A stretch of 64,000 bases of DNA, taken from contig CALJDU010000033.1 in assembly GCA_938024995.1 (NCBI GenBank), forward strand, positions 186,001 to 250,000, written 5' to 3'. A program made the position numbers and the translations under genes. How positions within the stretch are numbered: the first letter of the stretch is position 1; each line of letters opens with the position of its first letter. Below the pieces are notes generated by a model. That model was not told where the DNA came from. It saw nothing but the letters and a program-made list of their open reading frames with translations, and made no database searches. The DNA is from an uncultured bacterium. Its GTDB lineage: Bacteria; Myxococcota_A; Polyangia; Polyangiales; Houyiibacteriaceae. Of this stretch, positions 8,438-16,833 are shown piece after piece.

Positions 8438-8770
8438 TCAGAAGAGGTCGGTGAGCTCGACCGCGTCTTGCTTCTTCGAAGCGAGCGCCGCGTTGACCGC
8501 GCGAAGGACGCGCTGCTTGGACGCGCCAGAGAGCTTGTCGCCTCGGATCGCGCGGGAGAGAAGCGGCGCGGTAAGCGGCTTCCCCGAACGCGCGGGCTTC
8601 TGCTTCGCGAGCGCCTCGAGGGCCTCGCCGCTCTTACCACCACGGACCTGCTTCTTCGCGAGGGCGATGGCGCGGTCTTCACGCGACCGGCGCTCGACCT
8701 TGTTGCTCGCCGCGACGACGCGGCGGGGGTCCAACTTCTTGTTGCTGAGGAGATCTTCGAGCTTACTCAT
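8438..8770 (-). CDS. Small basic helical protein of unknown function
   Basis: An ATG at 8770 with a purine-rich GGAAAGAAGAAC upstream gives 110 residues; the longer frame upstream is compositionally unlike coding sequence. The product is rich in Lys, Arg and Ala (KKLDPRRVVAASNKVERRSRED; LAKKQVRGGKSGEALEALAKQ), strongly helical, without signal peptide or cysteine, and ends in the acidic-hydrophobic tail AVELTDLF. Lys/Ala-rich small proteins of this kind often bind nucleic acid or ribosomes, but no family is recognised. It is probably first in a unit with phhB and the lipid kinase. Confidence 0.65.
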   Translation of the reverse strand: MSKLEDLLSNKKLDPRRVVAASNKVERRSREDRAIALAKKQVRGGKSGEALEALAKQKPARSGKPLTAPLLSRAIRGDKLSGASKQRVLRAVNAALASKKQDAVELTDLF

Positions 8771-8879
8771 GTTCTTCTTTCCTTGAGCCAGAGCGCGGTC
8801 TGGCAAAGCTTTTGTTACTGGGTCGCTCCGCGGCTCGCTCGAGCAACTCGATCGAGCAACGCGACGCGCGACCGTTGGA

Positions 8880-9881
8880 CTAGATGCGGTAGAGCCCCGC
8901 GCCCCACGTGAAGCCGGCTCCGAACGCGGCAAAGGCGACCAGGTCGCCCTCCTTGGCCCGTCCTTCTTGAATGGCCTCGCTCAGCGCGAGCGGGATCGAG
9001 GCTGCAGTGGTGTTGCCGTACTTCTGAATGTTGTGAACGACCTTGTTCGGATCGATCTGAAGCTTCTGCGCGACGAACTCGTTAATGCGTCGATTCGCCT
9101 GGTGCGGGACCAGGAGGTCAAGGTCGTCAATGGTGTAACCGTTGCGCGCGAGCACCGACCTGAGCGCCTCGGGCATCTTGGAAGTCGCCCACCGGAAGAC
9201 CTGCTTGCCGTTCATCGCGGGGTACGTCGCGCGACGGTCGATCATCGACTGGTCGAGCCACTCCCACTCCGTGCAGGTCGGTGACTCGATCCAGAGGAGC
9301 TTGGCACCCTCACCGTCCGCGTGGACCTCGATGTCGATGACGCCGCTGCCGGTGTCTGTTCCGTCTCCGGGCCCGACGATCGCTGCCGCCGCGCCGTCCC
9401 CAAAGAGCACCGCGACGTCGCGACCCGCGTCACTGAAATCGAGACCGGCTGAGTGGCGCTCTGCGCCGACCAGCGCGACGCGCTTGTACATGCCCGCCTG
9501 AATCCACGCGTCCGCGATCTGGAGTCCGTAGAGAAAGCCGCTGCACTGGTTTCGGATGTCGAGCGCCGGGACGCCAGGCAGGCCGAGCTTCTGGTTCAGG
9601 AAGCAGCCGGAGCCGGGGAAGATGTGATCGGGCGAGAGCGTGGCGAAGATGATCGCGTCGATGTCGCTCACGTCAGTGTCTGCGTTCTCGCAGGCCATCT
9701 TGACCGCGGGGACCGCGAGGTCGCTGGCCCCGACGCCGGACTCCGTCACGAAGCGGCGCTCCTTGATGCCTGTCCGCTTTTGGATCCACTCGTCGCTGGT
9801 GTCGAACATCTTCGCCATGTCGTCGTTGGTGAAGACTTTTTCGGGCACGTAGTGACCCATTCCGAGAATCTTGGACTTCAT
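8880..9881 (-). CDS. fabH: 3-oxoacyl-ACP synthase III (FabH/KASIII family)
   Basis: The ATG at 9881 is preceded by GAGG and gives 333 residues, the normal FabH length. The catalytic triad is visible: Cys113 in DIRNQCSGFLYG, His260 in LLVPHQANRRI, and Asn290 in QKYGNTTAASIP. The enzyme condenses acyl-CoA with malonyl-ACP to start fatty-acid synthesis (branched or straight primer); close relatives also act in beta-lactone, alkene or other secondary pathways. It is monocistronic here, away from fabD/fabG/acpP, which allows a starter-specialised or secondary role. A frame extending upstream to 9956 is not needed. Confidence 0.93.
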   Translation of the reverse strand: MKSKILGMGHYVPEKVFTNDDMAKMFDTSDEWIQKRTGIKERRFVTESGVGASDLAVPAVKMACENADTDVSDIDAIIFATLSPDHIFPGSGCFLNQKLGLPGVPALDIRNQCSGFLYGLQIADAWIQAGMYKRVALVGAERHSAGLDFSDAGRDVAVLFGDGAAAAIVGPGDGTDTGSGVIDIEVHADGEGAKLLWIESPTCTEWEWLDQSMIDRRATYPAMNGKQVFRWATSKMPEALRSVLARNGYTIDDLDLLVPHQANRRINEFVAQKLQIDPNKVVHNIQKYGNTTAASIPLALSEAIQEGRAKEGDLVAFAAFGAGFTWGAGLYRI

Positions 9882-9994
9882 GGTTTTTCCTCGCCCCCGG
9901 CGGTCGAGGGCGGGGAACCCTAACGGACGGCCCCAAAGGGGACAAGCCGCCTGCATCGCTTGATTTATCGCACGTGGAAGACGTCGCTAAGTGC

Positions 9995-10022
9995 TTGGCA
10001 CAGCGCGCGTATTTGCTATGGT
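9995..10022 (+). promoter_or_regulatory. Sigma-70-type promoter of tRNA-Leu
   Basis: A -35 hexamer TTGGCA (9995-10000), a 16-nt spacer and a -10 hexamer TATGGT (10017-10022) end 10 nt before the first base of the tRNA. This spacing suits a transcript beginning just upstream of the mature 5' end. Confidence 0.7.
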
Positions 10023-10032
10023 CCCCGCGCCT

Positions 10033-10116
10033 GGCCGAGTGGCGGAATTGGCAGACGCGACGGATTCAAAATCCGTTGTCCGCAAGGGCGTGCCGGTTCG
10101 AGTCCGGCCTCGGCTA
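10033..10116 (+). tRNA. tRNA-Leu (anticodon CAA)
   Basis: A cloverleaf of 84 nt with a long variable arm, as expected for leucine. The acceptor stem is GGCCGAG paired with CTCGGCT (first pair a G-U wobble). The D-arm sequence is TGGCGGAATTGGCAGACGCG, and the anticodon stem ACGGA/TCCGT carries loop TTCAAAA (anticodon CAA, reading UUG). The T-arm is GCCGG-TTCGAGT-CCGGC and the discriminator is A. CCA is not encoded as such (ACCCA follows). It has its own promoter and is followed directly by a Rho-independent terminator, so it is a single-gene unit. Confidence 0.95.
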
Positions 10117-10122
10117 CCCAAG

Positions 10123-10159
10123 GGAGATGATTCAGCGCACGCCGGATCATCTCCTTTTT
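10123..10159 (+). terminator. Rho-independent terminator after tRNA-Leu
   Basis: A perfect 9-bp stem GGAGATGAT / ATCATCTCC with a 14-nt loop is followed by TTTTT. It lies 6 nt beyond the tRNA 3' end. Confidence 0.9.
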
Positions 10160-10441
10160 CTGTTTGGGGCTCGCGTTGTGCGAACAGAGTCCGATGGCGA
10201 CCGTCTTCAACAAGTCATGACGAACGGGTTGCCGCCACCTGGCAAGTCGTCACGTGCGTTTGCGTTTTCGACGTCGTTCGCCCAACCGGGCGACCCAAAC
10301 GATCACCTCCCGCCAACCGCAGACTCTTCGATGTCACCCAGGTCGAGCACGCTCATCCCATAGGTGACCCCAAGTCCTGACGTCCTCGCCTCACCGAACC
10401 TGATCGCTACGCTTTTTCCTCACGCGGGGAGCCATCGAGGG
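10160..10441. other. Intergenic region without recognised gene
   Basis: From the tRNA terminator to the start of the large secreted protein there is no supportable coding frame or RNA. The short frames here are shadows of the tRNA or lack coding character. No clear promoter stands out. Confidence 0.6.
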
Positions 10442-13400
10442 ATGCGGTACACAGGTTCGGTTTCGGTTCAGGGGGCTCTCCTCACCTTCGTCATCACGAC
10501 GTTCGTGCCGAGCGCCCACGCGCAGGTCTGGCCAGGCGACGAGTGTCCCGCGACCTGCGACACCTCGGTGTGCCCCGCGGGGACGACCATCGGCACCTTC
10601 GCGACGGCGACCCCGTACACCGGGGGACCGCTGGGCGGACAGATCTTCAGCGCGAACTGCACGGGCGGACCACTTGGAAACACCGCGTGCCTGATCGGAA
10701 CGAACGGTAGCGACTGCCTCGTCGGGACCGGCGCCGGTGAGTACCTCGTCGGCATGGGCGGCGACGACTACATGTGCGGCGCGGGCGGTGGCGACGCGCT
10801 CTACGGCGAGCAGCTCGGCGGCGCGCCGGACGGTGGCGATCGAATCTGCGGAAACGACGGTGACGACTTCCTCTTCGGCGACGGCGGCGACGACTATCTC
10901 GATGGCAACGCGGGCGACGACTCGCTGGTGGGCGGCGGCGGCGACGACACGCTCGATGACGCGTTGGGGACCAACCGACTGAACGGAAGCGGCGGGACCG
11001 ACGACTGCACCGGTTCACCCACCAGCTCGTTCACCAGCTGCGAAACAGCGACCCCGCCAAACGTGTTCGGGATGTGGTACGCGAGCGAAGAGCGCTCGCT
11101 TTGCTTCCGCGCGCTCCACTCGATCGCGCCCAGCTCGATCGAGCTTCGCGTCGACGGCGTGGTCACACCGTTCCGTCGCGAAGCGCGCTACGACGGTTTG
11201 CCTGACGTTCTCTGCACCTCCGCGGCGCCGCATCAACTCGTCGAGCTCTTCATGGGTCACGGGAGCGCGATGAATCGGGAAGCGCAGGTGCGCGGACGCG
11301 ATCTACAGCAGACCGATGCCCTTCGGGTTCCTCAGCCGCGCGCCGCGCCGGTCTCGCGTGGGCTCGACGTCCCTCTCGCCGCGCGCCCGGAGCGACTCGA
11401 TCGCGAACCCTTCGCGAGCGACAAAGATGGACGCGCGCCGACGGTGGAGACGCTTCGATTCGCCGCGCGCACTCAAGGCCCCGTGACGCTCTCGCTAGCG
11501 CGCGCTGCGCGGCTCATCTCGGAGGATCCCGAGGCGCTCGCTCGCGACCTCGCGGACGGTCGTGGTCGTTTCCTGAGCGATCAGGGGCGCCCAGTGAACG
11601 CGTACGTCTCTGCAGGACAGCTCGTCGTCGTGCTCCCAGCACCGGTTCCCGGCCGCGCCTTCACCGGCGCGCGATGGGTCCCCGCTCCCGAAAGCGCATC
11701 GCCGGCGGAAGGCCTGCTCATGAATCAGTGGACGCGGGTCGAAGCCGAGAACCGAATGCTCGCGACAGTGGCGGAGCTCGCCCACCCCGAAGAGCCGTGG
11801 TTCCTCGGCGCGTTCTCACGACGCAGCGACCCGCTCGCGTTCGCGAGAACCGCGGACGACGCAGCGGTCACGTTCCACGGAAGCGCAGCGACCCATGCTC
11901 GAGCGGTTTCCTTCTTCGTGAACGAAACCGAAGCGACGCTCCCCGCTGGACCCTTCGTGCTCGAAGCGTCGGCGACCGGCGGCCGCGCGGAGTGGAGCCT
12001 GCGGACCGCGGAACGAGGCGACGCGCTGTTCATCGAGCGGGTCGTGTTCACGTTCGCGCGTGAGGCGCTCGCCCAGGATCAGGGCGCGCTCAAGTCGGGC
12101 ATCTTCGAGACCCCGACGACCATCGCGACGGGCGTACACACCGTGGTCTGCCGAGACGGATCCAGCACGCATTACGCGCCGCCTGGCGAGACGATGAGAC
12201 TTCAGGGTCAGTGCGACGCCTTCACATCGCCTCCGCGTCCCGCGACCCTTCGGCAGACGGGGACCTCAGTGCCCGCCGCGACCCACGTGCTCGTTCACCC
12301 TCTCGTGACGACCGAACGCATCGACGAAGACGTGGAGCATCTCTTGATCGCGGGGCCGAACCTCATCGAGCGCGCGACCCGCTACGCCGAGACCAGGACC
12401 GCGCGCGGCGTTCGCTCTCAGGTCATCTCCCTCGAAGCGATCTCCCAGCGCTCGCGGTTCTCGCGCTCTCCGCGCGAGTCGCTGCGCGCCGTCGTCCGCG
12501 ACTGGGCAGCGTCCGCGAGCGAGCGCAGATACGTGACCTTGGTCGGCGAAGGACATATCGACGACCGCGCGGTCTTCGGTGAGCCCTCCATCGGACCCGC
12601 GACCGCCCTTCGCTGGGACGGCGAACGAAACGTGGGCGTCGACGGAGCGATCTTCGCGAGGCTCGACGTCGCGGTGGGCCGTCTTCCCTTTACCCGGCCA
12701 GAGAGCTTCGACACGCTTGAGGCGAGGCGCGCGAGTCACTTCGCGAACCCGATGCACGTGTTCGCAGACCGCGACGACGGCGAGGTCTCCTTTGCCGCGC
12801 AAGCCGCCACGCTCCTTGGTGACCTTGAGGTCGACGGTGAGGTCGCCCCGCTCGCCTCTCTCGAAGCCGGCTCGTCTCTTGATGCCGCGGTCGTCGGTTA
12901 TCTCGGGCACGCCGGCTTGGACCGGCTCGGGAAGCGCTCGTTCATCTTCGCTCCCGAGGTCGCGTCTGCGCTCGCTCCGGGCGCCACGCTCGTCCTCGGC
13001 TCCTGCAACGCGGGCACGCTCGAGACCCCACTCATCCAAGGCTTCGCGGCGCAGACGTTCCGCGAGGGTCGACCCGCGTTTGTGTTCGCCGCGGCTGGCC
13101 TCTCCCATGACGCCGCGGACATCGCGGCGCTCTCCCACGTCGCGCGACAACGACTCTTCGCGGCCGGGGCGCGCGCGGGAGACGTCATCGCCACGCTAAA
13201 CGAAACGCTGAGGGAGACGAGCTCGGCGGACGTCTTCAACCTCTTCGGTGATCCCACCTGGCGTTTCTCAGACGCGAGCGCGGAACCGCCGGTCGAGCGC
13301 GCTCCCGAGACCGACCCCGCGCCGGAGTTCGAGCTCTCCCTAGTCGCCGCCGGTGCCGCGCGACCCGCGCACGAATGGCCTCAGGCCGCCGCCGGGATCG

Positions 13401-13555
13401 CTCCCGCCCCCCCGGTCGAAGCGCCCCCGGTCCTCGAGCGGGGAGCCCCGGTTCCTTCCTGTCGCGTCGGTCTCACCGCCGGCGACCCCTGGAAGGGGCT
13501 TGGCCTGATGCTCACCCTGCTGGTCTTTTGGCGGAGGTCGCGCGGGCGCGGGTAG
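10442..13555 (+). CDS. Secreted RTX-like repeat / gingipain-type (C25-like) peptidase with C-terminal anchor
   Basis: The ATG at 10442 starts a signal peptide ending PSAHAQ; an upstream in-frame start would only lengthen the N-region. The product has 1037 residues. Residues about 80-195 contain calcium-binding hemolysin-type nonapeptide repeats (GGDDYMCGAGGGDALYG; GDDFLFGDGGDDYLDGNAGDD). A long beta-rich middle follows. The last third resembles the C25 gingipain/caspase fold: YVTLVGEGHIDDR, a His in GYLGHAGLD, a Cys in VLGSCNAGTLE, and the family's NLFGDPTWRF ending. The C-terminus has PSCR, a TM segment (GLGLMLTLLVFW) and RRSRGRG, resembling MYXO-CTERM sorting tails. It is a likely surface calcium-dependent peptidase; activity is inferred. 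Confidence 0.82.
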   Translation: MRYTGSVSVQGALLTFVITTFVPSAHAQVWPGDECPATCDTSVCPAGTTIGTFATATPYTGGPLGGQIFSANCTGGPLGNTACLIGTNGSDCLVGTGAGEYLVGMGGDDYMCGAGGGDALYGEQLGGAPDGGDRICGNDGDDFLFGDGGDDYLDGNAGDDSLVGGGGDDTLDDALGTNRLNGSGGTDDCTGSPTSSFTSCETATPPNVFGMWYASEERSLCFRALHSIAPSSIELRVDGVVTPFRREARYDGLPDVLCTSAAPHQLVELFMGHGSAMNREAQVRGRDLQQTDALRVPQPRAAPVSRGLDVPLAARPERLDREPFASDKDGRAPTVETLRFAARTQGPVTLSLARAARLISEDPEALARDLADGRGRFLSDQGRPVNAYVSAGQLVVVLPAPVPGRAFTGARWVPAPESASPAEGLLMNQWTRVEAENRMLATVAELAHPEEPWFLGAFSRRSDPLAFARTADDAAVTFHGSAATHARAVSFFVNETEATLPAGPFVLEASATGGRAEWSLRTAERGDALFIERVVFTFAREALAQDQGALKSGIFETPTTIATGVHTVVCRDGSSTHYAPPGETMRLQGQCDAFTSPPRPATLRQTGTSVPAATHVLVHPLVTTERIDEDVEHLLIAGPNLIERATRYAETRTARGVRSQVISLEAISQRSRFSRSPRESLRAVVRDWAASASERRYVTLVGEGHIDDRAVFGEPSIGPATALRWDGERNVGVDGAIFARLDVAVGRLPFTRPESFDTLEARRASHFANPMHVFADRDDGEVSFAAQAATLLGDLEVDGEVAPLASLEAGSSLDAAVVGYLGHAGLDRLGKRSFIFAPEVASALAPGATLVLGSCNAGTLETPLIQGFAAQTFREGRPAFVFAAAGLSHDAADIAALSHVARQRLFAAGARAGDVIATLNETLRETSSADVFNLFGDPTWRFSDASAEPPVERAPETDPAPEFELSLVAAGAARPAHEWPQAAAGIAPAPPVEAPPVLERGAPVPSCRVGLTAGDPWKGLGLMLTLLVFWRRSRGRG

Positions 13556-13596
13556 ACGAAACGCGACCTCTCACGCCTCGGTCGCGATCTCCCTGC

Positions 13597-13602
13597 TAGG
13601 GT
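13597..13602 (+). promoter_or_regulatory. TANNNT -10-like element before the acyltransferase gene
   Basis: TAGGGT ends 8 nt before the ATG at 13611, consistent with a near-leaderless transcript. No good -35 box was found. Confidence 0.35.
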
Positions 13603-13610
13603 TCGGCCCG

Positions 13611-15476
13611 ATGAGCTTAAAGTACCGTCCCGACATCGACGGGTTGCGCGCGCTGGCGGTGGTGAGCGTGGTGATCTTCCACGTGAACGCGGCGTGGCTC
13701 CCGGGCGGGTTTGTCGGTGTCGATATCTTCTTCGTGATCAGCGGGTTCTTGATCACCTCCATCCTCTACCGCGGCATGGAAGCGGGGACGTTCTCCTTCA
13801 AGCGTTTCTACTTGCGCCGTATTCAGCGCATCTTGCCCGCGTCTTATCTCGTGCTCTTCGCGACGCTCGCAATGGGGTGCCTGTTGATGGTCCCGGTGAA
13901 CCTGAAGGCGCTCACCAAGGCCGCGATCAGCGCCGCCTTCTTTGGCTCCAACATTTTCTTCGCGCGAGGCGCCGGCTACTTCGAAGACACCTCTGAGCTC
14001 CCGCTGCTCCACACCTGGTCGCTCGCCGTCGAAGAGCAGTACTACTTCCTCTTCCCGCCGCTGCTGCTCTTGCTCTTCCGCTTCGGTCTAAAGAAGCGCG
14101 GGATGTTGCTCACGTGCATCGTCCTCGGGCTCGCCTCGTTCGCGGTCTCGTCTTGGATGACGACCGACAAGATGCTGGCCCGCTGGAACTACTTCCTGCT
14201 CCCCACGCGTGCGGGCGAGATGTTGATCGGGAGCGTCTTGGCGGTCGCGAACTTCCACGGCGTGCGCCCCGGCGCGCGGCTCGCGCGCGCGTTCTCGCTC
14301 ACGGGCTTCGCCTTGATGGTGATCGCGTTCTTCGTGCTGAGTAAGCACTCCCCTTTCCCTGGCTACAACGCCGCCTGGCCGTGCATCGGAACCGGGATGG
14401 TGATCTACGGTTCGCGTGAGTCGATCATCAATCGCGGGCTCTCGCTTCGCCCGGTCGTCTACATCGGCCTCATCTCGTACTCCGTCTATCTCTGGCACTG
14501 GCCCATCCTCGCGTTCATGCGCTACACGCGAGTCGCCGAAGACCCGATGTCGGTGCAGGCCGGCCTCGTCGCGATCGGGCTCACCTGGCTCCTCGCTCAC
14601 CTGACGTGGAAGTTCGTCGAAACGCCGACGCGCAAACAGAAGCTCTCCCTACCGCAAGCGGCGACGCGCTACTTCGTGATCCCCGCGACCGTCGTCGCGC
14701 TGGTCTTCGTGAGCATTCGCGTCTCGGATGGATGGCCCGCGCGCTTCGGCGACGATGTCGAGATGCTGACGCACCTCACGCCGACAAAGACCTGCCACGG
14801 ACGGGTTCGCGCGAATTGCGATGTGCAAGCCGCCGAGGTCCGCGACGCCTCCTCCAACCGCGGGCTCTTGGTGGGCGACTCTCACGCCGGTCACCTGACC
14901 GGCTTGTTCACCGCGCTCGCGGAAGACGGCGTCGTTTCTGTGGACCAGCTCAGCGCGAACGATCGCGCGCCCGACGGAGCGTTGACGCGGTCGCCCGGAC
15001 GAAGCGCGAAGATGATCGAGGTCTTTCAACAGGTCGCGCCGAACTACGACGTCATCTACCTCTCGATTCGCCTGGAGACGCGCCTCGCGCGCATCCCGGA
15101 CTTTCGCGAGAAGCTCGCGCGCTTCATCCGATCACAAACCGAAGACGGTCGACGGGTCGTGCTCCTCGGTCAGATCCCGCGCTTCCCGGCCAACCCGAAT
15201 CGTTTCGCGTTTGTGTCCCGTCGCCTCGGCGTCGAAGAGCCGGAGTGGATCCCCGACCCTGCGGTCCCCGCCGCCAACGAAGTCTTCCGCGAGCTGGTCG
15301 CGACCATCGAGGGCGCTTCGTTTGTCGACCTCGCCGCGGAGGTCTGCGCGGGCGATGACTGCTCGCCCTTCACGAGCGAAGGCGTAGTTCGCTACCTCGA
15401 CGAAGATCACGTGAACCTCCTCGGCTCACGACAGCTCGCGGCGAGCCCTCGGCTCCGCGCCGCGCTCGCGCTCTAG
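13611..15476 (+). CDS. OafA/YrhL-type acyltransferase 3 with C-terminal SGNH domain
   Basis: 621 residues. The N-terminal acyltransferase-3 domain begins with the hallmark YRPDIDGLRALAVVSVVIFH and continues with GGFVGVDIFFVISGFLIT and RRIQRILPA, spanning about ten TM helices. A catalytic SGNH domain follows after residue 400: LLVGDSHAGHLTGLF (GDS block) and the Asp/His pair in LDEDHVNLLG. Such two-domain proteins transfer acetyl groups across the membrane to O-antigen, peptidoglycan or other surface glycans. No glycosyltransferase cluster is nearby, so the acceptor is unknown. A TAGGGT hexamer lies 8 nt before the ATG and no Shine-Dalgarno is evident. Confidence 0.93.
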   Translation: MSLKYRPDIDGLRALAVVSVVIFHVNAAWLPGGFVGVDIFFVISGFLITSILYRGMEAGTFSFKRFYLRRIQRILPASYLVLFATLAMGCLLMVPVNLKALTKAAISAAFFGSNIFFARGAGYFEDTSELPLLHTWSLAVEEQYYFLFPPLLLLLFRFGLKKRGMLLTCIVLGLASFAVSSWMTTDKMLARWNYFLLPTRAGEMLIGSVLAVANFHGVRPGARLARAFSLTGFALMVIAFFVLSKHSPFPGYNAAWPCIGTGMVIYGSRESIINRGLSLRPVVYIGLISYSVYLWHWPILAFMRYTRVAEDPMSVQAGLVAIGLTWLLAHLTWKFVETPTRKQKLSLPQAATRYFVIPATVVALVFVSIRVSDGWPARFGDDVEMLTHLTPTKTCHGRVRANCDVQAAEVRDASSNRGLLVGDSHAGHLTGLFTALAEDGVVSVDQLSANDRAPDGALTRSPGRSAKMIEVFQQVAPNYDVIYLSIRLETRLARIPDFREKLARFIRSQTEDGRRVVLLGQIPRFPANPNRFAFVSRRLGVEEPEWIPDPAVPAANEVFRELVATIEGASFVDLAAEVCAGDDCSPFTSEGVVRYLDEDHVNLLGSRQLAASPRLRAALAL

Positions 15477-15611
15477 CAGTTGTTCGAACGAAATAGGTGG
15501 GCGTGATTCGGTGTTGAGGTGGGTTCAGACCGGCCGTCCTCGAACCCAAAAAGATTCGAGCTATGGACGATGGGCGGAGATGGCCCAACCCCGGCGGCGA
15601 AGCCCACAACG

Positions 15612-15639
15612 AAAAAACGCGGATGCCATAGCACCCGCG
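15612..15639 (-). terminator. Rho-independent terminator of the Gld-type operon
   Basis: On the minus strand CGCGGGTGC-TATG-GCATCCGCG forms a 9-bp stem (one G-U pair) followed by TTTTTT. It sits about 24 nt beyond the DUF4340 stop codon. Confidence 0.85.
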
Positions 15640-15662
15640 CGTTCACGTTCGTCAGGAGACGA

Positions 15663-16796
15663 TCAGCCGCCGCCCTGCTGGGCCGCGATCTGCTTCTGAA
15701 GCTGCTCCAAGATCTCCGGCGGGATCTGCTGTCCGCCGCCACCTGGTCCGCCGATCTGCATTCCGCCAGGCATCCCGCCAGGCATCCCGCCAGGCATTCC
15801 GCCGGGCATTCCGCCGGGCGCCGCTTCAGGTTCCTCAGACTGCACGAACTTCGACGCATCCGGACGGACACGGTTCGCGAGGTACTCCGAGATGAGGTAA
15901 ATCGTGTCGTCCCCGGACCGGCGCGCGTAGAGCTCGCTCTCGCTCGCGGTGGTGCCGAGTGAGACGACGAACGTCTGCTCGGTGGCGTCGTCGCCTTCGC
16001 CCGACTTCACAAGGAAAGTCGCGGTCGCAGTGGGCGTCGTCAGACCCGCGGCCGATTCGTCGATCTCTGGAGCCGCGAAACCCACGGCCCGCATCCGAGA
16101 GAGGCTCGATACGAACGATTGCACCTTCGTCGGCGAGAACCCTTCGATGGCTTCTTCCCCCTCGGCGAGCGTCTGCTCCCATGCGTCATCGGCGCCGCGC
16201 GTGAACGCGAATCGACCGGCTTCGCTCTGGAAGGTGATCTCGGCGACATCGGCTGGCGTGACGTCGATCATCTTCCGCTCGCGCCAGTCCTTCATCTCTC
16301 GATCGAAGGCGTAGCGAACAGAACCGCGCACGGTGAGGACCTGATCTTGTCCGTCGACGCGCACCATGGTGTTCCCGCCGGTCTGCTTGCCGACCCAGAA
16401 GGTCGCGATAACGCTGTCGCCGTTCTTCGCGACGACCTTGATGCCGCTCTCTTCGCTGACCTCAAGACGTTCGTGGTTCTCCGCACGAGTCGCGGCCACA
16501 CCGGCGCTCTCGAGCTCGGCGAGCTTGCCCACCGCGGTCTCGATCGCGCTCTGGTCGGCGGCCGCGTCCACGGGCGCGCTGAGTCGCCAGAGGTCGCCGA
16601 GCTTGACCATCGAGACGGTCGCTTCGCCGGGGCGGGTGACCTCGATCGCGCTCACGTCCGCTTCTCCGATTTCAGGGAGCGTCGCCGAGCTTGCCGCGGG
16701 TGCTGCGTCGCGCTTCTCGAGCGCGAAGTACATCCCAGCGATCAGCGCGACCAACACGCCGACCGCGATCGGCAACCGGTTCTTTTGCCAGTTCAT
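15663..16796 (-). CDS. DUF4340-domain protein of the Gld-type ABC operon
   Basis: 377 residues: a short cytoplasmic start, one TM anchor (LPIAVGVLVALIAGMYFAL), then an extracytoplasmic DUF4340-like region with alternating beta-strands and the conserved-looking VGKQTGGNTMVRVDGQDQVLTV. The last 60 residues are low complexity: five GGMP units followed by a Gly/Gln-rich tail. DUF4340 proteins are typically encoded beside GldG-like proteins in deltaproteobacterial and cyanobacterial Gld-type ABC operons. It is the final gene of the unit GldA-GldF-GldG-DUF4340, 37 nt after gldG, and is followed by a terminator. Its biochemical role is unknown. Confidence 0.88.
   Translation of the reverse strand: MNWQKNRLPIAVGVLVALIAGMYFALEKRDAAPAASSATLPEIGEADVSAIEVTRPGEATVSMVKLGDLWRLSAPVDAAADQSAIETAVGKLAELESAGVAATRAENHERLEVSEESGIKVVAKNGDSVIATFWVGKQTGGNTMVRVDGQDQVLTVRGSVRYAFDREMKDWRERKMIDVTPADVAEITFQSEAGRFAFTRGADDAWEQTLAEGEEAIEGFSPTKVQSFVSSLSRMRAVGFAAPEIDESAAGLTTPTATATFLVKSGEGDDATEQTFVVSLGTTASESELYARRSGDDTIYLISEYLANRVRPDASKFVQSEEPEAAPGGMPGGMPGGMPGGMPGGMQIGGPGGGGQQIPPEILEQLQKQIAAQQGGG
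15762..15820 (-). repeat. Tandem 12-bp coding repeat (GGMP units)
   Basis: About five copies of a 12-bp unit (CCGCCAGGCATC and variants, plus strand) encode GGMP repeats near the C-terminus of the DUF4340 protein. Copies differ by one or two bases, so copy-number variation by slippage is plausible. Confidence 0.85.
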
Positions 16797-16833
16797 GTCG
16801 TCTTCTCTCGTTTGCTACGTGGACTGCGGGCCG

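Noticed and set aside
9974..10380. Open frames across the tRNA-Leu, including one reading WRNWQTRRIQNPLSARACRFESG and one on the minus strand reading GLEPARPCGQRILNP
   Set aside because: These are the well-known translation shadows of tRNA-Leu genes.
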